Origin: Trichoplax adhaerens
Lineage: Eukaryota > Placozoa > Uniplacotomia > Trichoplacea > Trichoplacidae
NCBI RefSeq assembly: GCF_000150275.1
Contig: NW_002060952.1
Location: 332,482 to 396,481 of the forward strand
DNA length: 64,000 nucleotides
Direction: 5' to 3'
The notes beneath the pieces are model-generated. The model worked only from the letters and a program-made list of their open reading frames with translations, was not told the origin of the DNA and ran no database searches. Each line of letters begins with the position of its first letter. Position 1 is the stretch's first letter. A program made the translations under genes and the position numbers. Positions 39,392 through 51,600 of this stretch are shown here, piece by piece.

Positions 39392-40934
39392 TTATTTAAC
39401 TTCTGGCCAACACCAAAGATTCTCAGCTGGAGATTGTAAATCTGGAATAGCTATAATCCTCTGACGTCATAATAAATTAGACTTGAATCGACGTGAATTT
39501 TGATATAGTTCTTCCATTTTTTTCGATAATGATAACATTATCTAAAAATCAATCACGTATTATTTGTACTCAAATTACTGATAATAAAAAATAGCGTTGT
39601 GATATGATTATCATGTTAGTATAGAAGCTATACACATATCTTGAAACCATAACTATCGCAATACTTTACTCACCTCGTATGAAAAGTCTCCAACTACATG
39701 CAGAAGCATATTGATAACTTTAATTAATATTGCAACGTTTGTACAGAACAGCAACTTAGATAGGAAATTTAATCCTATTTGAATCAGCTTTACTGGAAGT
39801 TTTTGACAACGAAATAGCAAAATAAAAACAGTAATTACCCATATTGACGTTAAAATTTGATATAATGCATCTTAAAGCAGTTCATTTATTGCAGTTTAAA
39901 TCATCATTAACTCTCATGTAATTTAAAAATAAAACTGGGCCTTGTCTTATAGCATTAGTATCTTGAGCTAGGTATTTAATTGTAATTTGAATTATGAATC
40001 CCTTCAAATATTAATCAGCATTACAAATCAGTTGTAGTCTATTTCAGATCATTAAATCAAATAAACAGACAAAATGATATATCCGATCAATATGCTAGTA
40101 CATTGTTATTGAAGCATTTTACCAGTGGGATAGACTGATAATATAGAATCAAAAGCAATGAGTCATAATATCGCCTTTCAATCCAAACATTATTCAGTCC
40201 ATTAATCCAGCAAAAGGTTATCGTTTCGTAGCTGTAGATGATAAATCAATCAAGTAATTATATCGTTATAAATTACCGATAAAAGATCGTATTTAAGAGT
40301 TTCAAATTTAAAAATGAGTGAACCAATATCCCGGAATTAAAGGTTTTCATATAAGATTGTGCAAAGGTTAACGTGCAAACATTAGCCCATACATTGATAA
40401 ATCGAAGCAATAATAATGAAGTTTACGTCAGATATACATCGTGCGGAATATAAAGACTTCATACAGTGATTACTAAAATTTACCGAGCAACGTTATATGG
40501 TATCCTAAGTTTATTAAGCAATAAATACCAACTTAATAAAAACTATACAAGGATAAGGATATTTCCTGAAAGGAGGAATGCTTCAATTGGCGTAGAATAC
40601 CGGATAACTTTGACATAGTTTGGTACGTAATATTACAGCTTTCAGAAGCTAAATTAAATAAGAATGCTGCAACATGCTTCAATTTTAAATTGTAGAAATT
40701 AAACTAAACTCTATTATTTATGTTCTATAGATAAGTACTGTATCTGTTCCCTAGTGGATGATTCAATATATTTATCCTATGTAATAAACAAGGACTGATT
40801 CATAGCACTTTGCATGCCGTAATCGTTCATATTCCTTACGCAGCATTGCACATATTCTCCTTCCAATGTATTAAATATGTTAGGCGTAAAGAGCTCATAG
40901 CTTTCATGAAGACTACCATCGAGAAAGCTACTAT
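39392..40934 (-). CDS. Unidentified multi-exon membrane protein (partial model, in-frame TGA in last exon)
   Basis: Four exon-like segments, each with good splice sites: 40840-40934 (31 codons, donor GC|gtaagg, contains SYELFTPNIFNTLEGEYVQC), 40123-40231 (36 codons, contains INGLNNVWIERRYYDSLLLI), 39674-39870 (65 codons) and 39392-39541 (50 codons). Segment three is strongly hydrophobic (SIWVITVFILLF; LLFCTNVAILIKVINMLLHV) and ends VGDFSYE|gtgagt, in phase with segment four. Segment four reads KKMEELYQNSRRFKSNLL, then TGA, then RQRIIAIPDLQSPAENLW and CWPEVK before TAA. Phases show at least one more small exon on each side of 40123-40231 that I could not place, and the 5' end is not found. Conserved-looking sequence on both sides of the TGA suggests a recent nonsense change, stop readthrough or a pseudogene. 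No family recognised. Confidence 0.45.
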
Positions 40935-43900
40935 CTACACAATAGCAAGTATATTGTAGTAATAATAGTAAAATATGTATAACAGCTGCTATTCATATTC
41001 AAAAGCTAGAAAAATCTGTTCGAATCTTGCTAGAATTGCAGCAATTCCATGAAATGACTGTCTAGTTAGTATAAATTTGTACTGATTCCACATTCTTTTT
41101 CTATTCCAATTTCGTTTGTACTCTATCAGAACAATTTCCCATATGATGCATATTATTTTGTGTGAATACTGAGTCCAGCTACTACTGTACTAGCTAGTTA
41201 CTATCCTATCATGAAAGGTAATAGAGTAAATGAGTCTGATTTTAGTGTAAAGTTATTAGTTTATGTTCAAAAATTAGCATTTTAAACATAATTTAAGATA
41301 GTAAGACTTGCAATCCATACCAATAGAATCATATACTTTGTTTACTTACTCCTCTACAGAGATTTTACAGCCTGATATACTGTGCATTCAAGATAAGAAG
41401 CGCAAACAACATAACTAACCACAATTCATTAATTATATATGCATAGGGGGTCATTTTTAATAGCAGCCTGTAGGCCAAAGGGCCTGACATTTTACATAAT
41501 CTAAGAATGCTATGTCAACAAAATTGTTGTTATTTTTCGTATCCTGAGTAATTACCTCTTGTTAAATTGAAGTCTAAACCAATGAATAAGTCAATAAGTA
41601 TTCTTCCTAAACAAACAAATTAACATCATAATATCAGTAATAAACTCTTTTGTTCAGTATTCCATTAAATTTCCATCATCTGTATGAGTCTAATTTATTC
41701 AGCCATTAATTTAAAGTAATGAAGCTGTTTACTGCATATAATAATTATGCATGAATGTTCTTGGTAGAAGGAGCAATCAATATTTTTTATATCATCCAAT
41801 TTAATAGTAAACATTTCAATACAAAAACAAGTGATAAAACTATTTTAGAAGTGATCATTAAGGAAATAACTTAGCCCGTCATAATGCCATATGTTAACAG
41901 CATTTGAGAGTGATTCAAATAATCTACCAGCAGTTCAATATAGCACTCAAATAGAATGATGAACAGCTAATATGAAGGAATCTTAATTAATATAAACATA
42001 GTAATTATAAATGAGGAGAATGTAAAGCTAGATTGCCAAAATGAATCATATTGAAATGGCATTGCATTCCGCTTGGCATCATCTTTAACCATTCTTCTAA
42101 TACAATCTGCCTTTGAAAGATCTTAGAGTACTGGTTATCCACCATCTACTGTGACTATTGCAATCTTTCATTAAAGTTATAATATATCCCAATTTTAATG
42201 CTGACTTACTTCCTCAAAGCTTGTTTTTCACAAAACCACTGCTAATCAGTAGTATAAAGAACGTAGAATATATCAAGATCGATATTATGTAGAAAGTTCA
42301 GTCCTTTTTACAAAAATGTTATTGCAACCAAGAGACAACATAGCAAATGTTATCATATCATAGTGATTTCATCGCTGAGCAGCACAATCTTGCGTGTGTA
42401 TACTGTAGAAGGATTATCGCAAAAATTTGCAGCTCTAAGATTAATTTAGATAGCTACGGTTTATATGTAAAAATTTCTATATCTGCACAATGAGAGTTAA
42501 TCAAATTTTATGGCTACAGATTGTTACTGCTTTAAGTTTGTAGCGTGGTTAGCATTGATCATTAATCTTCTATATTTTAAATTATCATAATAATGGTTGC
42601 AATCCCAACTCGATTAGTGCATAACTGAGGATTGATTTGCAAATATTTCTAAGTCCAAAGATTATTGAAAAGATCTACTAAATCAACTGACATAAGTATA
42701 ATGTTATTTCCGAGATTGAGCAGCAAGATATCGATCATTAGTCATGGATATCGCTGATAACTAATTTTGTATTCTGTAGAAAAAAATATTAAAAAGCTGT
42801 AAATTCTAGCTTAGCCTTGAATAGCTACGATCGATTTAAAAAAAATTTCTCATATCCAAATAACACTGAAGAGTATTACTAAATCAAATTGTATAGCCAC
42901 AGATTGCTAAGGTTCAAAATTAACATCGTGATAACGATAATTACAATTTGTCGTGGACAGCATGATAATTGTATTATAAATAATCTTATATGCTCGTATT
43001 GTATTCTAGAACGATCACAGCAAATGTAGCAATTCTAATTCGGTAAATGGATAATTATAGCTAATGTGCAAAAGTTTTCATATCTAATAGCATTAAAGAG
43101 AATGATTAAGTCGAATAGGATAGCTGCAAATTATTACAGGTCAAGTTTAGTAGCATGATTACGATAATTTATGGTGGGTAACACGGCTAATCAAAGTTAA
43201 ATTTATACGCTATGCTTAAAAAAGATCATAAAATAGGAAAAAATTTCAATTTGGTAAATAGACGACAACACTCAATTTGTAGAAGCTTTTACTTGTAAAT
43301 AACATTAAGAAGAATTACCAGATTAAACTGTATGGTTGTAGATCGTAATTTCTTGAGCTAATAGCATGCTTGTAATAATATAGAGGTAGATAATTAATTA
43401 ACCTTACATATTTTAGAAGGATTATAGTAAAGGCTGTAATTCTATCTGATCTAGTGGATTACTATGGTTAATTTGCAAAAATTGTCATACTCAAGCAACA
43501 TTAGGCAGAATTACTAGTGATAAAATTATAATGTATACTTGCAGAATGTTAGTACTGTAATGTTTAATCATAAAGAATGCCGATAAATGTTCTTCTATAC
43601 TTTAAAGTGATCATAGCAAAAGCTGCAATTTAATACTAACTCTGTCAGCTATAGCTTATTTATCAAAGTTTTCATATTTTAATTACGCTAAACAGAATTA
43701 CTGAGTATCCAATTGTATGTCTATAAAACATTAGAGCTCCAATTAGTAGCACAAAAATACTGATTAACAGTGGATGATGGTGATAAATAATTTTATGAAT
43801 ATTTTAAAATGATCATTGCAAAGGCTACATTTCAACATTAACTTTTTCAATTATGGCTTATTTACCAAAATTTTCATACCTTAATAATACTAAAATAGAA

Positions 43901-45678
43901 CTACTCAGAATCCAATTGCATGTCTATAAAATGTTAGTACTGTAGTTATTAGTACGAAAATACTGATTAATAATAGATAACGCTAATAAATAATCTTTTA
44001 TACTTTCAAAAGATTATTGCAAAGGCTATAATTCAGCGTTAACTCTTTCAGCTATGGTATATTTACCAAAATTTTCATATCTTAAATTAATTAATAATAC
44101 TAAATACAACTACTCCAATCAAATTATATATCTGAAAAATGTTAGTACTGTAGTTAGTAGCATGAGAATATTGATTAACCAAGGATAATGTTAATAACCT
44201 TTTATACTTTTAATGATTATTGCAAAGGTTACAATTCAATGCTAACTCTTTTCACTATGACCTATTTTACCAAATTTCATATCTTAATAATACTAAATAG
44301 AACTACTCAGAATCCAATTTTGTATGTGTAAAATGTTAGTGCTGCAGTTAGTAGCACGAAAGTATTGATTACCCATGGATAACGCTAATGAATAATCTTT
44401 TCTATGTTCAAGTAATTATTGTAAAGGCTGCAATTTAACGTTAACTCATTCAACTATGGCTTATTTATCCAAATTTTCATATCTTAATAATACTAAATAG
44501 AACTACTCAAAATCCAATTGTATATCTGCAAAATGTTAGTACTCTAGTTAATAGCGCGAAAATATTGATCAACCATGGATAAAGCTAATCAATAATCTCT
44601 ATACTTTCCAATGATCATTGTAAAGGCTGCAATTCAACGTTATTTTATCGGTTGGAGCTGATTTGCAAAAGTTTTCATAACTTAATGATACTAAACAAAA
44701 TTATTCAGGTGCAAATTGTCTATCTACAGAATATTAGTGCTCCACTCAGTAGTACGATCATAATAATTAACCATGAGGCAACGTGGATAACTAATTATTG
44801 AATAAGTGAAAATAATGCCTAGTTTTAGTTAGACTACAAAGTTGCAAAGCTACTCCAACTGCTATTTAACACCATGAAAGATTTACTTTTCAAGGTGCAA
44901 TTATTGTCAAATTTAGCAAACTATCTATCACCTATTCCTCTCTATTTGGAGTAGCATGGCTATTCCTGTCTAGCTAAGAGCAGATAGAATGCTTGCTTTG
45001 TCCTTTTTCTTCTGTGTATAGATCCTCTATCATCTCTATTGGTCCTATGCAGGAAGCTAGAATAGAATTAGTAGGAGGTCTACGTTATTTATTGTCTTAA
45101 TTAAATCAACTTGGAGCCATCCTCCATATTCAATGCTATTCCATATTGTAAATAGCCTAATGAATTGTCATTCAAGTAATTCTTTATTGTCCATCATGAT
45201 GGTCGGCATAAACTAGCAAATGTCTGCCAAAGTAATAATATTCATTATTCTAGAGGGCACCAAGTCGACCAGGCGGATCTTACTCATTGAATTAACGTGT
45301 TTACACAAATATATGACGAGAAGATGTTGCAACTGTATATTGTTAGCAAATGATGACTGTATTTAATTATGAATTAGCGATAAATTTTCCCATCGGCTAC
45401 TTGGTTATACTGGCTTAATAAATATTTTAAACATCGATTAGTTATACAGTATAAAATGAACTCCATATTATCATTTTCCTAGCTAGCTTACAACATTGCC
45501 TTGATTCAGTTGATATTTATATTATTGGCCAAATAAGTTCGAAAGCGTTTACTGACTACTCTATTACTACATTTTTTTCTCCCACTGCTGTTAGTCCTAG
45601 TAACATAGTTAATCCCATCTTTATTCAACGTTATTCATCTATTGTAAGGATACATGTCCATCCATTAGCACGATCATC
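40935..45678. other. Gene-poor spacer upstream of SEC14-like gene B
   Basis: May contain further 5' exons of the unidentified membrane-protein gene; a weak candidate is a reverse frame near 41000-41065 reading QSFHGIAAILARFEQI. The right half (42380-44770) is a degenerate tandem array. The last 900 bp before 45679 should contain the gene B promoter, but I see no distinctive motif and no GTAC-palindrome cluster there. Confidence 0.5.
42380..44770. repeat. ~2.4-kb array of about twelve ~200-bp tandem units
   Basis: AAAATGTTAGTACTGTAGTTAG-type phrases recur at about 43725, 43928, 44142, 44329, 44530 and 44729, spaced 187-214 bp. Each unit follows with GATTAACCATGGATAACGCTAAT, a TATACTTT.AATGATCATTGCAAAGGCTGCAATT.AACGTTAACTC block and ATTTTCATATCTTAATAATACTAAA. 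Older, more divergent units continue leftward, seen as TAGCTA...TTTGCAAAA phrases near 42450, 42820, 43045, 43257, 43453 and 43650. Similarity declines from right to left. Confidence 0.85.
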
Positions 45679-48600
45679 ATGTTGAGTAAATTGGATGTTG
45701 CTCAAAACGAAGCATTGATCGAGGTAAGTTTATTTTTCCTATTGATTTAATTCTAAAATTAAATTATTTGCCGTCGTCATAGGGTAAAAATCTTAAGCAG
45801 CAATAAAATCAATTTTATCAAATTTCTATGCAATAGTAGTTAGCAGAGTAAGTAGTCTTTCTACTTCACGTTGACATTGTGAATGGATGACGGTAGCCAT
45901 AACTGCAAAGATCGTCGAGATTCAGCCATAACTAGGAATCGTTCTACGACATTTTTGTTAAAGATCTCGCTAGTATGATGACTTGTCTAATGTTACTGAT
46001 AGACATTGGATATTTAGATTTATGGATATCGATGTTAGGACAAATCCTTTACTTTCTATACAAGCATGTGCACCCCCAAAAAGTCGCCATTAAGCACAAT
46101 TTTGCATTAGTTCACCCTTTAAAAATGGCTACTTTTCCAGCAAAATTAACGCTCTTCCTTCGTATAACACTACTAGCGATCGTATAATAAATGCCCATCA
46201 CTTTCTACTTGCAAAATCAAGGCTTCTAATACGAAGAGAAAATCGTTCAATTACACTAGCACTGTTTGATATTAGAAAGAAGCAAGTGTAGTTATTTATA
46301 ACATCCATAGAAATATCTGCAAAAAAGTGATCATCAAGCCCAATCTTGTAGTGATTTAACTTTTCAAAATGGCTCTAGATTTCCAGCAAAATTGCCTTCT
46401 TCTTTCATACAACACCGTTCGTGATCAATTATCATCAATATCTATCCCTTTCAATTTAAAAAAAGCAAGGTTGCATTACGAAAGAAAATTTGCTTGATGG
46501 CACAATCAATATTTAGTATTAGAAATGAACGAGTGTAGTCATTCTTTTTGTTAAGTGTAATTATTGCCACCTTTCAAGAAAATCACTATACCAATTCAGG
46601 AGGTTATGTTGCTAATGAGTCAACGCAACTAGAGAAACTAGTCCGTAAATATCTATCAATAATTCTAATGTCTATTTCTGTATTGAACTTTCAAGATATT
46701 TCGAGTCTATTTAATAAGTAGGGACAAAATGAACGATGCCTTCTGTCCTCATCAATGCAGTCGAAACATGATTTTCTTTTATTAATCTCTTCCTTACTTA
46801 GCATTAATCCAGCCCTAATGCGACTCTCTGAAGTTAGTCTCTTTCTTGCTTGGTGCAAATCCAGTCAAAATACGATTCTCTGTGTATATAGTCTTCCTTG
46901 TTTGGCGCAATGCCTTCGATGATTATTATTTTAATGATAAATTGGGATAAAAATGAACTACGCCTTCCTGGCTGGTCAAGGCGGTCAAAATACATTCTGT
47001 GATATCTACTTTCTTCCCTGCTCGGCGTCGATGTAGTCTAAATACTATTCTCTGTTATTTTAGTGTATTCGTTACTTGGCGCAAGACCTTCTACAATTAT
47101 TAATTTGTTCGTCAATAGGGGTAAAAGTGAACTATCTCTTTTAGGCTTGCCAAGGTAGTCAAAACGCTATTCTCTGTCATTAATTTCTTCCTTCTTAGCT
47201 CGTCAACGCAGTCCAAATACTATTCTCTGTGATTTAGTTTCTTCTTTGCTTGACGCAATACTTTCTGTAACTATTACTTTATTAATAATAATTATTAGTA
47301 GGGATAAAAATGAACTATTTCCTCTTGGTATGTCAACATGGTCAAAACTACTATTTTCTGTTATTTAGTCTCTTCCTTGCTTGGTATGCTATCTCCTATA
47401 AATAATAACCTTTTTTCTGTGGATTAAGATCATAGAATACTGATTAAAATTTGTGTATTAGTAAGATCGAAAATTTCCTATCATTACTACTCTATCTATT
47501 CGTATCTTTCTACCTACATTAGGTTAGGATAGCCTTTCTAAACTATCCCAACCGTAATAATTTGAGAATTGGCTTCATGTAGCCTCTCTATCTTTCCTCG
47601 ATAATGGAAGTAAATGCACTCGTGTTTATTGTAGCTCCCAACATCACCACATGTTTTCCTTCTTTCTTTACAATGTCAGCCTATTCGATGAGTGCTTCAT
47701 CATTTTACTCTAAGAAGAACTGAAAAGGACAGCATAAAATGATCCATCGCGGCAATCGGCTATTGCTGTGATATGATCTATATAATTTATTTGACATGAT
47801 TATCAAAATGGTTCCCCTTCTGTAGACACCAATACTCTCTCTTGGCTAACGAATTTATCGACCTATTTTGACTTTTAAATAACTTTTAATTTAAGAATGA
47901 AGAAAGTCTAGTAGAGTAGGCACATAAAATAACATATCGAGCAAGTGGATAAACTTGATCAAAAGCTCTTTAGAGCTTTCTTTATCCTCTGTGATAATGT
48001 CCGAAAGGCTTAAGATTACCATTAGCCCGAATCAAGACCATTAGGATATTATAACAGGGGTTACCATCACTGATTTATACCTGTCTTTTGAACTAGGATT
48101 ATACGATATCCCTTTTTGATTAAGCAAGAAAGTTCAACATTCAATCTAATTGTTGTTGTTTAATTTATTTTGTTGTCTGTAATAGTTCCGCGACAATGTT
48201 AAATCACTACTGGATAAGCCAGAACAAGACTTGCACTTTCTACTGCGATTTTTACAAGGTAAGCTAAACTTTTATAGCTAAGGATAAAACTATTCCTTAT
48301 AAAGTAAATGAAAGAGCCATTTGGATAATCATCATATCATCGATGTCGTAAATAGCAAAAGGATGCCGATGGCATTGATATTGTACTTCTTTTTACGGAG
48401 ATTTGCACTTTTACTCTATTACTATCCTACTCACTTGCGCCCTCTACTTCTTCAACAAGTGGATAGAAATGCAATGGATAGAGTCCTTAAAGATACATTT
48501 GAATGCCAAATTTATCCCATTACAAATTTCTTATTGGATAACGAGGGGTAATTAGCAATACCTTGCATCATTCCTATGAAGTAAATTGATTATAGCCAGG

Positions 48601-51600
48601 CCTTGACAAACAGAAAAGCCATCAAACGAGCAATCCATAACAACTGCACGTAAAAATTTTCTAGGCTAAATAGCTTAAATCGATCAAGCTTTATAATTTA
48701 GCAACATCAATTTTATTTGAGTTCCATCTAAAATCAAGAGATGATTATTATCGTAAACCTCTAGTGCATTACTGACTTCCGTATAAAATATAGATGCTAT
48801 ATTGAGTGTATCTCAGTTTAATGAAAATGTCAATCTATTAATCCTAAACTTGCATACTGAATTACCAGTTTATTCCTTCTCTGGTAAAACTAATTCAACA
48901 GTATTTTATCACCCAAGGGCAATACCTTCTTCTAGCTTATTCTAGCACATCATTGAATCTATTCTAAAATTATTAGCGAATCCTTGAGTTAAGAAAACAT
49001 AGATGATCAACTGTTCAAAAGTATGCTAATGTTCTATTAGGAAAATATGATCTTGCCTACAAGTAGGCTAATGCTCACTTTTGCGATGGATTAATTCAGT
49101 AAAGCCATTACCCTCTGGATGATATTTGTAAACTAATAGTAAGCTCAGAAAATATGAAATACTACTTTACTACATGGATATCCATGCAAGATTATTCCAC
49201 TTATCATCAATAGTTTCTCATAGATCATTGTTGATATCAGATTACTTTTTTCTCATCATTATTCGGTAAAATCGTGAACTGTAGATCGATATACATTCAG
49301 AATTCGATACTACTGTACATAGAAGCAATCCATAGATGGGCGGTTGCATCTTTCAAGAAATAATCCCAAATTATCGGCCATGAAGTACTTCAAAGGTTCA
49401 TGAGATTTTTTGTGCTTCAAGTTAATATGATTTCTTTCAGCATGCGGTTGTGATGATCTACGGTTCAAACTATTAATATGTAGACATCGAACTCCTCCAT
49501 GTGAGAAATCAATGCCTTCAGTAGATCGTTAGAAACTCCATTTTAGTTGTATTAGTGATGCTTATGTAAATACTGCAGTCTATTTTTCTAAATAAACACT
49601 GACATAACATTGATATAATGAGTTAATTTCCCTCATTTGCATGTCTTTGAATGAATGCTTCAAATGGGGCTTTCCCTAAACTGATTATAGAATATCATTA
49701 GGATTGTAATTTAAATTTTACATATAGGTTTGCTATAACAGAAAATTACCTTGATGTACATCTAATTAAATCATTCTTCCCAACAATGAAGGATCAATAG
49801 TGATATTGACTTAACCGCTGATGCTAATGGCTGTTTTTTGGGCAAATCAATTAAATTCATTAACGAAACCCGTTAGCTTAGCACATGGGGTTATTTAAAA
49901 AATTATAGCCTATTGAATCAGATTTATATCTAAATTGATATCTTCATTTATACCTATGATTGCATATAACAGGTATAAGTATCTATCGAGACTCATGGCC
50001 AAATATCCGATTGTTGCTCACGATAAATCAAAATAATATGTTGCCTAGTCTAGAGTAAATGAATGTATCTTGCATTATACACTACCAAATCAGACTCAAT
50101 GAATTTATTCTTAGGGCTCTAAAAGTACATTTTAAATCATTAACTCCAGCATCATTAATTTCACTTTGTAAATATCCTTGCCGTATTTGTGTTATGAGCG
50201 TTATGTACGCTATCGCAACACTAGATCAATCATGCTAGCCAAGGTTAGAGACGTTATAGCAGTCTTAAATGCATAATCCACTTTTTATTTTGAATTACTT
50301 TCTCATCAGTAACATCTATATTCGCATTTTTATCGAATGGTGGGTAGAATGTTATGAATTAGACCTGTTGAGCTTAATTTTCATAGTTAAATATGGGGCG
50401 ATAAAAGGGACAGTATAGTAGGATACCCGTAAATGGTGCTAGAGGAATGTTAGCATAAGTTATAATAGTTGCAAATAGACTCAGAAACAAGTTAGAATAG
50501 CCACATTGAGCTTAATTAGTCTAATTCATTCTTGATTCTATTTGAGACTATTTGCAATTTACGCTAATATGACTCTACCATCATTTATTTCCTTCCATAA
50601 ATATTTTTTTGCTACAGAATGGTAGCATAAGCTGTAACAGACGTTAATAGACTCAGAAAAAAGTTAGAATAGCTATGTGGAGCTTAACTAATCTAATTCA
50701 TTCTTGAGCTTATTTAAGTCTACTTGCAATTTACGCTGACATGACTCTAGTATCATTCATTCCGCTCTATAAGTATCTTTACTATATCTAGACTTTGCAT
50801 ACCATTTCATCTCATATCTTACATGTATATCTCTGCTTGCTATAGAATGTTAGTATAGCCTATCATCGACGCAAATAGACTCAAAAATAAGTTAGAATAC
50901 TAGTAAATAATTTAATTAATGCAGTATGAGCTGCACATCATATTGTAGACTGAAATATCCTACTCAGTAAACCGGTATATGTAGTATCACGAGCGAGGAA
51001 ATATACTAGTGCATTTGCTATAAAATGTTATTATAACCTATGATAGACGCTAATAAACTCAAAAATAAGTTATAATAGCCATATTGAACTTAACTAGTCT
51101 AACTCATTCATATCCCATCAGTTAGATAATTGCTTGATAAGGTTATATTAAATTTGATTTATCATTGCTTGCTCATTATAATTACCTGAATATCTTCTCT
51201 AATCATTTTCTCTGACTAATCTTGATTAATCTTTACTTTCATTCATTTTCCCTGTGGTGCTTAATTCAAGCTAATAATTTCGATTTATCTAAGGCAACGG
51301 AAATGCTTAGAGAGGTAATTTTAGCTTTCAATGTCACTGTTTTTACTTGCTTATAAAATTTGCTTCAACAAAGATTGAATACTATCTATCGTAAAATTTG
51401 CCACACCAGAACTTAATTTTCCTACAAAAGTCTAATTATAAATCACTTTTATATCCAGCATGCACTAAAAGAATGGATTAAAATAGCTTTAGCAATAATT
51501 TAGAACTAAGCATAGAATAGGTCGGATTGAAACTGGCTATAGAGGCAGTTCTAATTCGACATGCGCACTATTTATCTTCTTAGTATGTCATTAGTCAAAA

